Source: Cytophagales bacterium (GTDB lineage: Bacteria; Bacteroidota; Bacteroidia; Cytophagales; Spirosomataceae). From it: a stretch of 64,000 nucleotides of DNA. Shown piece by piece: positions 34,001-41,654 of the stretch. Position 1 is the first letter of the stretch. Every line of letters begins with the position of its first letter. Below the pieces are notes generated by a model. It did no database searches and was not told the DNA's origin. It saw nothing but the letters and a program-made list of their open reading frames with translations. The stretch covers positions 1 through 64,000 of the forward strand of contig RDXN01000077.1 in NCBI GenBank assembly GCA_004292855.1, in the 5' to 3' direction. Position numbers and translations under genes: made by a program.

Positions 34001-34726
34001 CCACCGCCTGGTACGCCTTCCACCCCCGCGCCCAAACCCAAAGGACCCGTACAACTGCAACGGACCGCGTCAAAGACGCGCTTGCTCAACTTCGTGTTCA
34101 TGTATGACACCGGCAAACCAATGGTTGGCAATTACCACATCACCCTAATGGCTCTAAACACGAATGAGGAGCGAGCAGGTGGGGTGGCATTCGACCCGAA
34201 CGCGATTAGTGGCTCGACCAATACAGGGTCGATTGTACGGGTCACCATTCCCGAAAGTTTTGGTGAAAAAAGCGATATCCGCATCACAATCACAGGTGAG
34301 ATTACTAGCCCCGTACAGTTCAAGAAGAACTCGAAAATAGAGGCCTGGTCACAGCCTATCGAAACCATTGAGGTGTTTGCACGGGCAGAATTCAAGGCAA
34401 CCGAGACCTATAAGGTTAGCCAGCCGACGCAGGACAACGAGATAACGGTGTCGTACAGCAAAAACGCCCAGGACCAAATCTCGAATGCCACGGCCTCGAA
34501 GAAGGGCATTACGGTAACCGTTTCTAATGCAGTCAAGGGGAAAGTCGAAGTACCGTTGCTGGCCGAAGCCGAAGACACGGTCACGCTCGGTGCAGCAGGC
34601 ACCTACGAAGTGACCGATACGGATACCGTAACGCGCACGGAAGGCGATACCAAGACCATTACGGTTAAGCACTTTTTGAAGTCAATCAAAGACGGGGCAC
34701 AACCGACTATCAAAGCGGCTAAGTAA
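31061..34726 (+). CDS. Large protein of unknown function (1221 residues)
   Basis: Started at ATG 31061, which lies just inside the transcript predicted from promoter A. There is no signal peptide and no membrane helix. Residues about 1-620 are a mixed alpha/beta region with motifs RFGYVVEYSAEWFPIGHSLG, LAPGEKVKIAVVDWARSD, a glycine/serine-rich stretch (SSFMAGGSQATSGGGQIGPF) and VVVNYNRGHAQTILYYEVLR. The middle is helical. A Pro/Ala/Gly linker (about residues 935-1005) leads to a beta-rich C-terminal domain (RLLNFVFMYDTGKPMVGNYH). I do not recognise the family. Control by the LytTR-type operator and lack of an export signal make it a candidate effector or cytoplasmic assembly protein. Confidence 0.75.
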   Translation: MIPFSSVSQAQVHSNFINPTVQFPPVLTPMMHVPSPPAIHFQLPYNQLSTLTYDLNTGEALSRVPLYAVARLGFDADALSPDLSGSDREVLMNFTLSYPLGTLNSDHAGYASFDLTVLRGQAVMQAVQARLQHQFPQTWRNLAENQLPQSLQLNELLVLPFADAAYAFDAMKEAETGPNFLFMRMDFDQGMLAGRQFGRGGASMQNPSILDWRLSPGSFSMSGSLLIGEDGTETLLPANLATQRFRFRQVVRHVSNDGQGQFPNGIRFGYVVEYSAEWFPIGHSLGQILYSLPLAPGEKVKIAVVDWARSDNASRAEKTGFVEQLQHQQVRDRSLTEAVQVALREWQSGSSFMAGGSQATSGGGQIGPFSVGVGNVFSLGGASSSSEGTRDVSADTAQRISDSFQQATTAMRELKSTVILQSEQAEKSNVQTRVVVNYNRGHAQTILYYEVLRHYRVITRTETVRPALIIPQGIQPADALKNIDSILSLRFLLEAVLLDPRLNSAFDALLRIKAGDKRHARAMAKFNALAKPANPADIMFSRVALTFVTGEDATIEPAFVDIYLKDNTSLVHKVNDGGQDFDTGERTHVNNLNVPIKWGNLRGFGVHLEDENSGSDWDLVHFKVVGITNEGVTQLLLDVPVGQSIDDARGNTGEFPAIQAPPPPARPEAPDRTEFVTAEDEVASDMLLHHLATNADYYSRILRLNGSADSRVSFLNGQTIGGRPVLDLVENKALETLGDGVVYAVTPAAESFLSGLFNAELVEPSSQLTFTEQLATLPTRGVFGEIKLSHNLATELLDTEHNYDWSKSVIPDNGPEITGVDAGSRAQKPEGLAPSPFPNNIVNVVSPQALPDPTGLSGAFGLMSAMGPFRDMSGMNQLGPFLQNLSNNATQLAAEAQKGASKKALIDSIRTSKELTPAEKTELIKAALTGAVQQANAPATPPAGATQAPAAGGGAAQPPATGTGGTPGPNTPAPAQPNGGPPPGTPSTPAPKPKGPVQLQRTASKTRLLNFVFMYDTGKPMVGNYHITLMALNTNEERAGGVAFDPNAISGSTNTGSIVRVTIPESFGEKSDIRITITGEITSPVQFKKNSKIEAWSQPIETIEVFARAEFKATETYKVSQPTQDNEITVSYSKNAQDQISNATASKKGITVTVSNAVKGKVEVPLLAEAEDTVTLGAAGTYEVTDTDTVTRTEGDTKTITVKHFLKSIKDGAQPTIKAAK

Positions 34727-34760
34727 TTGTAATACAGGCTGAAAGAAGCAAAGCTAGTCG

Positions 34761-34883
34761 CTACACCGGAATGTCCAGCAGTACCTCAGTCCCGGCGGGT
34801 TGCCCGTCGGGACTTGTCAGGTCGTGGATCGTGACGCGGGTGTGGGTGTCGAAATGACGGTTGATGAGCGAAAGCCGTTCGCT
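34761..34883 (-). pseudogene. C-terminal stump of a LytS-type histidine kinase
   Basis: Read on the minus strand, 34883-34761 gives SERLSLINRHFDTHTRVTIH followed by DLTSPDGQPAGTEVLLDIPV and TAG. This is nearly identical to the last 41 residues of the 45867-47879 kinase (INRHFDTHTRVAIRDL, GTEVVLDIPV). All upstream kinase sequence is gone and the fragment abuts operator B directly. It marks a third kinase-operator-target module that lost its kinase by deletion. Confidence 0.85.
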
Positions 34884-34885
34884 CA

Positions 34886-34980
34886 CTCCCTCAACCAACC
34901 AGCTTGTTCACGCAGAAAAACCGCCATTCACTCAGTCGGTCCAGTAAATCTGTTCTCAAATGAGCACATTTGCCCGACTA
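34886..34980 (+). promoter_or_regulatory. Triple-repeat operator and promoter B
   Basis: Repeats CTCCCTCA (34886), TTCACGCA (34907) and TTCACTCA (34927) are spaced 21 and 20 bp. The -7-like box CACATTTG has TTTG at 34969-34972, again 42 bp after the start of repeat 3, followed by CCCGACTAA. It drives the frameshifted glycine-rich gene at 35063 and probably the cupin gene after it. The stretch 34727-35062 holds this promoter and the kinase stump and no other gene. Confidence 0.7.
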
Positions 34981-35062
34981 ATTGCACGTATACTTTTATC
35001 GGTTATGTGGTTTTTAAAATGGGCCGACTAAACCCTAACCCCCTCAATCAATTTTATTGCTG

Positions 35063-35952
35063 ATGAAACGTCTGCTAACTTTCCTACTGCTACTACTGAC
35101 GAGCCTCGGCAACTCGCTGTTTGCCCAACAGACTTACGCGCTCAAACCCTATGCCATTACGCTGCCCCGGCTCACAACCGCCCAGCAAAGCACCTCGGCA
35201 CTGCAACAGGCGGGTAACATCGTCTATAATACCGACGAGCAGAAAATGGCCATCCATAACGGCTCCAGTTGGCAATACATTGCCCCCCAGAAGCAAGCCA
35301 GTTTAAGAATGGAAAGGCTTTTTTGTCGAACGAGGTCTGGACGGTTCCGGCAGGTGTAACCCGGATTATGGCCGAAGTGTGGGGAGGAGGAGCCGGTGGG
35401 CCAATTTATCAGTTATTCGGCAATGATCTTCGTGCTGCTGGTGGGGCCGCAGGCGGGTATGCCCGTGGCTTTATGCCTGTTACACCAGGCAGTTCGCTCA
35501 CTATAATTGTCGGCTCTGGGGGCATTGGTGCGGCTCGTGCGCCCAGTGAGGGTGCGCAACCGGGTTCTCCTTCGTCCATTTACCGAAATCAGAACCCGGA
35601 CGGCCTCTTCGCCTATGGCGGTTCATTTGGCCCTGGTATTGGAGCCGGCACAGACCTCGCGTTTCAGGCTCCGGGTAGTGGTGGCATGAACGCTACGATC
35701 TCCTTCGGTCAAAGAAGCCCGACCGAATACGTGCTGCTTGTCCAGTGCGGCAATGGCGGCACAGCCTATGGCGTTCAACCCGGTATCAGTGGCTTAGGTA
35801 CTCAGATAGCTTCGATCAATTCCAGTTTTTTACTCTATCAATCGGGGGATGTTACTGCCGGACAACAAGGTAGTTTCCCCGGTGGAGGTGGAGGATGCGG
35901 GTACAACTACGGCGGTCGTGGCGCAGATGGTATAGTTGTGTTGCATTGGTAA
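35063..35952 (+). pseudogene. Secreted glycine-rich protein, frameshifted in a C6 run
   Basis: The first frame encodes a signal peptide (MKRLLTFLLLLLTSLGNSLFAQ) and the family N-terminus through NGSSWQYIAP. The second continues with PPEASQFKNGKAFLSNEVW to the family end GGRGADGIVVLHW. Paralogues read WQYLAPPETAQFKN without interruption, so one C is missing from the C6 run at 35283-35288. The reunited protein would be about 296 residues: SP, an N-terminal strand-rich segment, WTVPAGVTRIMAEVWGGGAG and a glycine-rich body. It could be a phase-variable locus, a dead gene or a sequencing error. Confidence 0.8.
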
Positions 35953-36012
35953 AACCAAACCCTGATAAAACCTGAACAAGTTCAACGACAGAATAACTCA
36001 AACAAAATCACA

Positions 36013-36564
36013 ATGACAAACCAAACTTCGCCCCAATTCGCTGTAGCTTACACCGCCCCCGGCCAGAACGCCAACAACGCTCCCACCCTCAACGTGCTGG
36101 GAATGCCAACGGCGGTGAAAATGACCCACTCTCAGACCTACGGGCAGTTTTCGTGCGTCGAAACCTCGCTGGCTCCGCTTCAGATGGGCCCACCACCCCA
36201 CGTGCATCACGAACTCGACGAAATCATGTACGTCATCGAAGGCACGATTACGCTGCTCGAAGGCGATCAGGTGCGGGAAGTATCGGCCGGGGGCTATCAT
36301 TTCCGGCCTCGTGGCGTGGTGCATACGTTCTGGAACGGCCACGATGCCCCGGCCCGGTTCTTAGATATGTACCCCAGCAGTCAGGATTTTGCGCATTATC
36401 TGGAAGAGTTGGCTGAACTCGGCGGGGCTATTCATGCCGAAGGTGGCAACCCCTTTGCGCCCGAAAACATGGCCCGGTTCAAGGCACTGGATGCCCGCTA
36501 CAACCACGAGGTGTTCTACGAGCAAATGCCTGAACACATGGCTAAATACGGCCCGAAGGAGTAA
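36013..36564 (+). CDS. Cupin-domain protein
   Basis: A 183-residue protein with a single cupin barrel. Motif 1 is PPHVHHELDEIMYVIEG (His-63, His-65 or -66, Glu-70) and motif 2 is FRPRGVVHTFWN (His-104), giving a complete metal site. The C-terminal 60 residues are helical (HYLEELAELGGAIHAEG). There is no signal peptide. A close paralogue is at 48160. It follows the glycine-rich gene by 60 bp and may be co-transcribed from promoter B. Possible roles are small-molecule binding or dioxygenase/isomerase activity; the substrate is unknown. Confidence 0.85.
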   Translation: MTNQTSPQFAVAYTAPGQNANNAPTLNVLGMPTAVKMTHSQTYGQFSCVETSLAPLQMGPPPHVHHELDEIMYVIEGTITLLEGDQVREVSAGGYHFRPRGVVHTFWNGHDAPARFLDMYPSSQDFAHYLEELAELGGAIHAEGGNPFAPENMARFKALDARYNHEVFYEQMPEHMAKYGPKE

Positions 36565-36744
36565 TCAGGCAAATAAATCGGCCACGACGAATTGAAAATT
36601 CTGTTTCATGGATTTAGGGATAATCTGCCCCCGGACAAACTCGAAGTTCCCATCGGTGCCGGGTTGAGTTTGCCACTGCTCAAACTCATCGACGGTGGTG
36701 AGGTGCGTGGGCAAAGCGACGGTGGTGGCGGGTGTTGCGACCAT
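36565..36744 (-). pseudogene. Internally deleted Uma2-family nuclease gene
   Basis: Near-identical in DNA to the Uma2 gene at 39750, including upstream sequence to the box TATATTTG (plus-strand 36772-36779). However, 432 bp (144 codons) are missing in frame: IIPKSMKQN is joined directly to FQFVVADLFA. The deletion removes the entire PD-(D/E)XK active site, so the product cannot be a nuclease. The stop codon begins on the base after the cupin stop. The duplication and deletion look recent. Confidence 0.85.
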
Positions 36745-36882
36745 AGCGATTTCAGGAGTTGATTGATTAACCAAATATACTAAAACAAAACGGGAAAGGA
36801 GGCTTTCACCACCACGACCAAATCAGGTTGCGATGCAAATACTGGAAAAAAGAGCCAACAACAGTGGACACATCCACAAAAT

Positions 36883-36909
36883 GCCCCTCGACCACCGATG
36901 GGGCTTTTT
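36883..36909 (+). terminator. Rho-independent-like terminator
   Basis: GCCCC (36883-36887) and GGGGC (36900-36904) form a stem with a 12-nt loop, followed by TTTTT. It lies upstream of operator C and would end plus-strand transcripts coming from the cupin gene. Confidence 0.6.
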
Positions 36910-36982
36910 GAACACCACGTTCACCTACCGAAATATTACAAAAGACCCTAATCTGACCAGCATTCTAACAATCGTTCGGTCA

Positions 36983-37078
36983 CTCACTCAATAGATGGCG
37001 GCCTTCGCTCAATCAAACCCGCCATTCACGCAGTTGCAGGGTTTTTTGTGTTGACAAATCAGCACGTTTGTTCGACTA
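36983..37078 (+). promoter_or_regulatory. Triple-repeat operator and promoter C
   Basis: Repeats CTCACTCA (36983), TTCGCTCA (37004) and TTCACGCA (37025) are each spaced exactly 21 bp. The -7-like box CACGTTTG has TTTG at 37067-37070, 42 bp after the start of repeat 3, followed by TTCGACTAA. The segment CAAATCAGCACGTTTG is almost the same as in promoter B. It drives the AraC-family gene at 37108 with a leader of about 30 nt. The stretch 36745-37107 holds only this promoter, the terminator and the Uma2-relic promoter. Confidence 0.75.
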
Positions 37079-37107
37079 AATGGGTAACGTAATCCTAATT
37101 TAAACCG

Positions 37108-37950
37108 ATGCAACCGTTCCGAACGTACGCCCCCACACTCGAACTAAGCCCTTATGTGAAAAGCTACCTGGTGCTTGATGTAGATTTTGGCGCAGGTTTA
37201 CCCATGAATGCCGTTCCGCGTGGTGTACCCATATTCGGATTTTCCTATAAACCCGATCAGTCAATTGGCTGGACACGTCATGACGGCACCCCTTCGCTAC
37301 AAACATCAGCTATGATGGGCCAGACCACCCAAACCGTTGCGTGCCTCATGCACGGGGTTCATCAAACCATTTACGTGGTGTTTCACTCAACGGGCCTGCA
37401 TCCGTTTTTGCGGGAAGAGATGCACGCCCTCACCGACCGCGAATATGCCCTGAGCGATCTCGCCTGGATCGATAATACGCCCTCATTAACGGAACAACTG
37501 ATACTGGCCACCAACACCCAGGAACGAATTGCGCTGATTGAAAATCTATTAATCAGGCGATTGCGGCAAGTTAATCGGTTTCCTGACCGAATGCGTGATG
37601 CCGTTCGGTTGATCGAATCCAGTAACGGCACCCGGAAAATTGAGGAAGTTGCTGCCTACTTTCGCATCAGCCGCCGGAGCCTGGAACGGCATTTTCTTAC
37701 CGACGTGGGTATCGGCCCCAAGCACTATGCGAATATTCTGCGGTTTCGGTATGTGATGAGCTACCTCCATGCCAATCCCTCGGCTACGTGGCTCGACCTG
37801 ACGCAGTTGGGCAACTTCGTGGATCAGTCGCACCTGATCCGACACTTCCGCCAATTTACCAACCTGACTCCCGCCACCTTCCTCGAGCTCGACCACCAGC
37901 TCGACAAACAATTTCTGGCGAATACGGCCCCTGTCGCATTTATCCAATGA
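37108..37950 (+). CDS. AraC-family transcriptional regulator
   Basis: A 280-residue regulator with an N-terminal sensing region (DUF6597-like; PYVKSYLVLDVDFG, HGVHQTIYVVFHSTGLHPFL) and a C-terminal pair of HTH motifs. The first HTH is IEEVAAYFRISRRSLERHFL and the second is DLTQLGNFVDQSHLIRHFRQ, followed by the conserved FTNLTPATFLELD. Its own promoter carries the triple-repeat operator, which places it in the inferred LytTR regulon as a secondary regulator. The downstream NHL-repeat gene begins 57 bp later in the same orientation. Confidence 0.88.
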   Translation: MQPFRTYAPTLELSPYVKSYLVLDVDFGAGLPMNAVPRGVPIFGFSYKPDQSIGWTRHDGTPSLQTSAMMGQTTQTVACLMHGVHQTIYVVFHSTGLHPFLREEMHALTDREYALSDLAWIDNTPSLTEQLILATNTQERIALIENLLIRRLRQVNRFPDRMRDAVRLIESSNGTRKIEEVAAYFRISRRSLERHFLTDVGIGPKHYANILRFRYVMSYLHANPSATWLDLTQLGNFVDQSHLIRHFRQFTNLTPATFLELDHQLDKQFLANTAPVAFIQ

Positions 37951-38006
37951 TGCCGCCTGACAGCCCTCTAGTTTCGCCCCTAATTTCTTACATAATCCCA
38001 TTCTCT

Positions 38007-39740
38007 ATGATTCCTTTTTTCCTTCTCCGGCCCAGGGCTGTTTGGTTGGTTGGTTTCAATAGTCAGCCCCATATGCGGGGCCTAATTGGTTTCTGGTTCG
38101 GGTTGCTGTTGCTGGGTAGCATTCCCAATACCTCGGCTCAGAACATCCTGACGGTGGCCGGCACGGGTACGCCAGGCTTCAGTGGCGACAACGGACCGGC
38201 CATTAGTGCGAAGTTGTTTGGCCCTTATGGCGTGGCAATTGATGCCAGTGGCAACATCTTTTTCGTCGATGTTGACGACAACTATGTCCGAAAAATCACA
38301 CCGGGGGGCATTATCAGTACCGTAGCGGGTAACGGTACGCAGGGTTTCAGTGGCGATAATGGTCCGGCTACCAGTGCGCAGTTAAATAAGCCCATTGCTG
38401 TGGCAGTTGATGCGAGCGGGAACCTGTACATTGCCGACTTCGCAAACCAACGCATCCGCAAGGTAACGCCGGGCGGCATTATCAGCACCATTGCTGGCAC
38501 TGGTGTGGCGGGTGATGGTGGCGATAATGGATTTGCGATCAATGCTCAGTTAAATGGTCCTGTTGGTTTAGTGGTTGACGCAATTGGATTCATCTACTTC
38601 GCGGATTCGGGCAATCACCGGGTTCGCTGTATTACAAATTCGGGTGTTATGATTGCTGTAGCTGGCACGGGTGTATCGGGCTACAGTGGCGATGGTGGTG
38701 ATCCGCTGAGTGCCAAGCTATCCCATCCCAGTGGTCTGGCGTTCAATGCAAGCGGCAATCTCTACATTACCGATCTGATCAACAACTGCGTCCGCAAGAT
38801 TACACAAAGCCAGGGCCCACCTATACCACAGGGCCCCGGACTGCCTAATTTACCCGGACCCATTATCTTGACGATTAGTACCGTGGTCGGTACGGGTATA
38901 GCGGGCTTTAGTGGCGATGGGGGTGCGGCCACCAGTGCTCAATTGAGTAGCCCCACCGGTGTGGCCATTGACGCAAGTGGCTCAATCTACATTGCCGACC
39001 GCGATAACAACCGTATCCGTAAGGTTACGTCGGGAGGCACCATCAGCACCATAGCCGGAACAGGTACATCGGGTTTTAGTGGTGATGGGGGGCCGGCTAC
39101 CAGTGCTCAATTGAATACCCCAGTCGGTGTGGTAGTTGATCCAAACGGCAACATCATCTTTGCGGATAAGAACAATTATCGCATCCGCAAGATCAGGAAA
39201 GATCTGCTCCTAACTACCTCGGCCAGTGCAGGCCCAGCCTGTACGCCCACCGTCTCGGTGTCGGCTACGGGTGGCCGTCCCCCTTACTCCTACGCCTGGA
39301 CAGCTCCTGCAGGGGTTGTTCTCACGGGTGGGTCCACGGCATCGGTAGTAGCCTCGGCGGGGGCATCGGGTGTGCAGACACTCAACGTGACCGTTACCGA
39401 TTCCGATCTTTCGCCCCAGACCAGCACCAGCATGGTCAGCGTAAACCTCCTTGCCCAGCCCACCGTCACGCTGGTGTTCAACAACTCGGCCACGGTAATG
39501 GGCGCGGGCGTTCCCACCATCACGGTGCCTAACACGCCGGGTCAGGAGTTCAGCGTGTTGGGAGCCGATACCTACGTGCGGAGTATGGTGCAGGCCCGCG
39601 TGAATGGTTACCAGATTAGCGTAGATGATTCCCCCGTGATGAGCCGCTTCCCGATCACGCAGATGGGTTCGTTCACCATCAAGGCCAGCCTCAACGGGGG
39701 CTGTAGCCGCACCGTGCAGGGCGTGTTGGCGAGCCAGTAG
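38007..39740 (+). CDS. Secreted NHL-repeat protein
   Basis: A protein of 577 residues from ATG 38007; ATG 38073 (MRGLIGFWFGLLLLGSIPNT) gives a cleaner signal peptide and may be the real start. The body is an NHL-type beta-propeller with about six repeats of the form GTGTPGFSGDNGPAISAKL, GVAIDASGNIFFVD, NRIRKVTPGGIISTIAGTG. A PKD/Ig-like domain follows (SVSATGGRPPYSYAWTAPAG) and a further beta domain ends in GGCSRTVQGVLASQ. Propellers of this type often bind proteins or sugars. No clear type IX sorting domain is seen. Confidence 0.85.
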   Translation: MIPFFLLRPRAVWLVGFNSQPHMRGLIGFWFGLLLLGSIPNTSAQNILTVAGTGTPGFSGDNGPAISAKLFGPYGVAIDASGNIFFVDVDDNYVRKITPGGIISTVAGNGTQGFSGDNGPATSAQLNKPIAVAVDASGNLYIADFANQRIRKVTPGGIISTIAGTGVAGDGGDNGFAINAQLNGPVGLVVDAIGFIYFADSGNHRVRCITNSGVMIAVAGTGVSGYSGDGGDPLSAKLSHPSGLAFNASGNLYITDLINNCVRKITQSQGPPIPQGPGLPNLPGPIILTISTVVGTGIAGFSGDGGAATSAQLSSPTGVAIDASGSIYIADRDNNRIRKVTSGGTISTIAGTGTSGFSGDGGPATSAQLNTPVGVVVDPNGNIIFADKNNYRIRKIRKDLLLTTSASAGPACTPTVSVSATGGRPPYSYAWTAPAGVVLTGGSTASVVASAGASGVQTLNVTVTDSDLSPQTSTSMVSVNLLAQPTVTLVFNNSATVMGAGVPTITVPNTPGQEFSVLGADTYVRSMVQARVNGYQISVDDSPVMSRFPITQMGSFTIKASLNGGCSRTVQGVLASQ

Positions 39741-39749
39741 CGAGCTTGG

Positions 39750-40313
39750 TCAGGCAAATAAATCGGCCACGACGAACTGAAAATCAGGCACAACGGGGGC
39801 GGCAGAGATGGTCTGCTGCCCCTTGAACACGGTCGAATCGTCGGGAGAGGTGTAAGCGTGGATTCGTTGCCGGAGTGGTTCAATGTACCAGACCAACTGC
39901 GCCCCACCGTCAAAGTAGTCCTGAATTTTTTCGCTCACATCGGTGTATGATTCCGAATCGGACAGAATCTCAATGGCAAACAACGTACCGACTCGGTTGC
40001 CTTGTTCGATGGCCGCCAATTGGTCGGCAGTGAAGTAGGTGAGATCAGGAATCCGTTTGCGGGTGCTGTCCACATACGAATCCATTTCAGCCATCAGTTC
40101 GTGGTTTTGCTGATAGGCAGTCGTTTGGGCAAACAGACGGGTTAAGGTACGGGCGATTTTGGCTTCGTTCTGTTTCATGGATTTAGGGATAATTCGCCCC
40201 CGGACAAACTCGAAGTTCCCATCGGTGCCGGGTTGGGTTTGCCACTGCTCAAACTCATCGACGGTGGTGAGGTGCGTGGGCAAAGCGACGGTGGTGGCGG
40301 GTGGTGCGACCAT
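39750..40313 (-). CDS. Uma2-family (PD-(D/E)XK) endonuclease
   Basis: A 187-residue protein from ATG 40313. I choose this start because TATATTTG (plus-strand 40341-40348) is a perfect -7 box just upstream; reading further would place the start inside or before the promoter. Uma2 landmarks are LTTVDEFEQWQ, the central MAEMDSYVDSTRKRIPDLTY, FAIEILSDSESYTDVSEKIQ and GAQLVWYIEPLRQRIHAYTS, covering the PD-(D/E)XK core. The cellular role of Uma2 proteins is unclear, though they are abundant in cyanobacteria and Cytophagales. A deleted copy lies at 36565. The gene is tail-to-tail with the NHL gene. Confidence 0.85.
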   Translation of the reverse strand: MVAPPATTVALPTHLTTVDEFEQWQTQPGTDGNFEFVRGRIIPKSMKQNEAKIARTLTRLFAQTTAYQQNHELMAEMDSYVDSTRKRIPDLTYFTADQLAAIEQGNRVGTLFAIEILSDSESYTDVSEKIQDYFDGGAQLVWYIEPLRQRIHAYTSPDDSTVFKGQQTISAAPVVPDFQFVVADLFA

Positions 40314-40379
40314 AGCAATTTCAGGAGTTGATTGATTAACCAAATATACCAACATAAAGCGTAAAACCCGATTTCTTGT

Positions 40380-41618
40380 ATGAAACCCCAACTCACCACC
40401 GTACTTCTGCTGCTGCTCACCATCCTGAGCAGCCCGCTGTTGGCCCAGCCCGCACTGACGCTCTCGGGCGACAACTTTTATGTCGGCGATGCGCCGGGCA
40501 CCTTTTCGGTAGCCTGCCCACCCGGCACTACGGCGGGTATTTCGCCCCTGACCAAAGTCGCCAACGTGCCCCTGCTCAACCCCGCCGAGAATCAGTACGA
40601 CCTGAACATACCTTTCCCCTGGAGAAACCCCAGCGGCACCAGCAACATCCTGACTGGCACACTGCCCCAGTCGACCACGCAGGTGGTCATGGGCGGCTTT
40701 CTGATTTATAACGTGGGGGTTTTGGCAGGCACAGCCTTTTGCAACGCCCCTCTAGCGGTTAACTCTACCTCTACCAGCTTCACCATCACCCTGGCAGGCA
40801 CCACCCGCGCCGATGCGGGGCAGGTGCAGGCTCGTGTGGGCTACGCCCTCAAAGCCTACAGCGTGAAGCTGCCCCAACTGGCTACTACCGAACAGACCAC
40901 CCTACCTACCCAACAGGCGGGGAATCTGGTTTATAACACCGACCAGAAACAATTAGCTGTGTATAACGGCACGAACTGGCAGTACCTGGCTACAGCAGGA
41001 ACGGGCCAATTTCAGAATGAAAGGGCGTTCACCGCTCCCGGAACATTCACCTGGACTGTGCCTGCGGGTGTAACCCGCGTTTTTGCCGAAGTGTGGGGGG
41101 GCGGGGCGGGAGCACCCTACTATAACCATCGTGATGTTACACAATTTGGATCAGGGGCAAGTACAGCATTTGTCACACGGGGTGGCGCTGCGGGTGGGTA
41201 TGCGCGGGGTATTATGCCTGTTACTCCAGGTAGTGCGCTCACATTGGTGGTGGGAAGTGGAGGAATGGGGATGGATCGCTCCGATATATATAGGGGAGTA
41301 CCAGAGATGGGAGGGACAGACTCGTCGATTCGACGAAATGCGAATGGTGCTGGTTTATGGGCTTCGGCAGCTACTTACTTTAATGCAGTTGGGTCAGGGT
41401 CAGGCATCAAGTTTGGGAACGGCGGCACAGCCTATGGTGTACAATCGGGTATAGCTGGGATAGGGTCTCAGGGAGCCGTGCTCAATTCGGTCACGGTATC
41501 GTTCACGCTCGGCGATGGGGCGTATGTCCAAAACGGCTCATTCCCTGGTGGTGGTGGTGGTGGTGGGTACAACATTGGTGGTGCTGGTGGCAACGGGATG
41601 ATTATGCTTCGCTGGTAA
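40380..41618 (+). CDS. Secreted glycine-rich protein with extra N-terminal domain
   Basis: A 412-residue protein with a signal peptide (ending SSPLLAQ). Compared with its paralogues it has an insertion of about 120 residues after the signal (ALTLSGDNFYVGDAPGTFSV, ending TTRADAGQVQARVGY). The family N-terminal segment follows (ALKAYSVKLPQLATTEQTT, NTDQKQLAVYNGTNWQYLA), then FTWTVPAGVTRVFAEVWGGG, typical of the glycine-rich domain found in phage tail-fibre and adhesin-like proteins, and the glycine-rich body ending GGAGGNGMIMLRW. Likely cell-surface or released. Confidence 0.8.
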   Translation: MKPQLTTVLLLLLTILSSPLLAQPALTLSGDNFYVGDAPGTFSVACPPGTTAGISPLTKVANVPLLNPAENQYDLNIPFPWRNPSGTSNILTGTLPQSTTQVVMGGFLIYNVGVLAGTAFCNAPLAVNSTSTSFTITLAGTTRADAGQVQARVGYALKAYSVKLPQLATTEQTTLPTQQAGNLVYNTDQKQLAVYNGTNWQYLATAGTGQFQNERAFTAPGTFTWTVPAGVTRVFAEVWGGGAGAPYYNHRDVTQFGSGASTAFVTRGGAAGGYARGIMPVTPGSALTLVVGSGGMGMDRSDIYRGVPEMGGTDSSIRRNANGAGLWASAATYFNAVGSGSGIKFGNGGTAYGVQSGIAGIGSQGAVLNSVTVSFTLGDGAYVQNGSFPGGGGGGGYNIGGAGGNGMIMLRW

Positions 41619-41654
41619 AATTGGTTCACGCTATACCCCATTCAATTAAACAAT

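Noticed and set aside
32306-34060. 584-codon open frame antisense to the 1221-residue protein
   Set aside because: Low-complexity Arg/Gly composition with no start context; a shadow of the coding strand.
35270-35300. Programmed ribosomal frameshifting at the C6 run
   Set aside because: Paralogues encode the same junction in a single frame, and no stimulatory structure is obvious; an indel is simpler.
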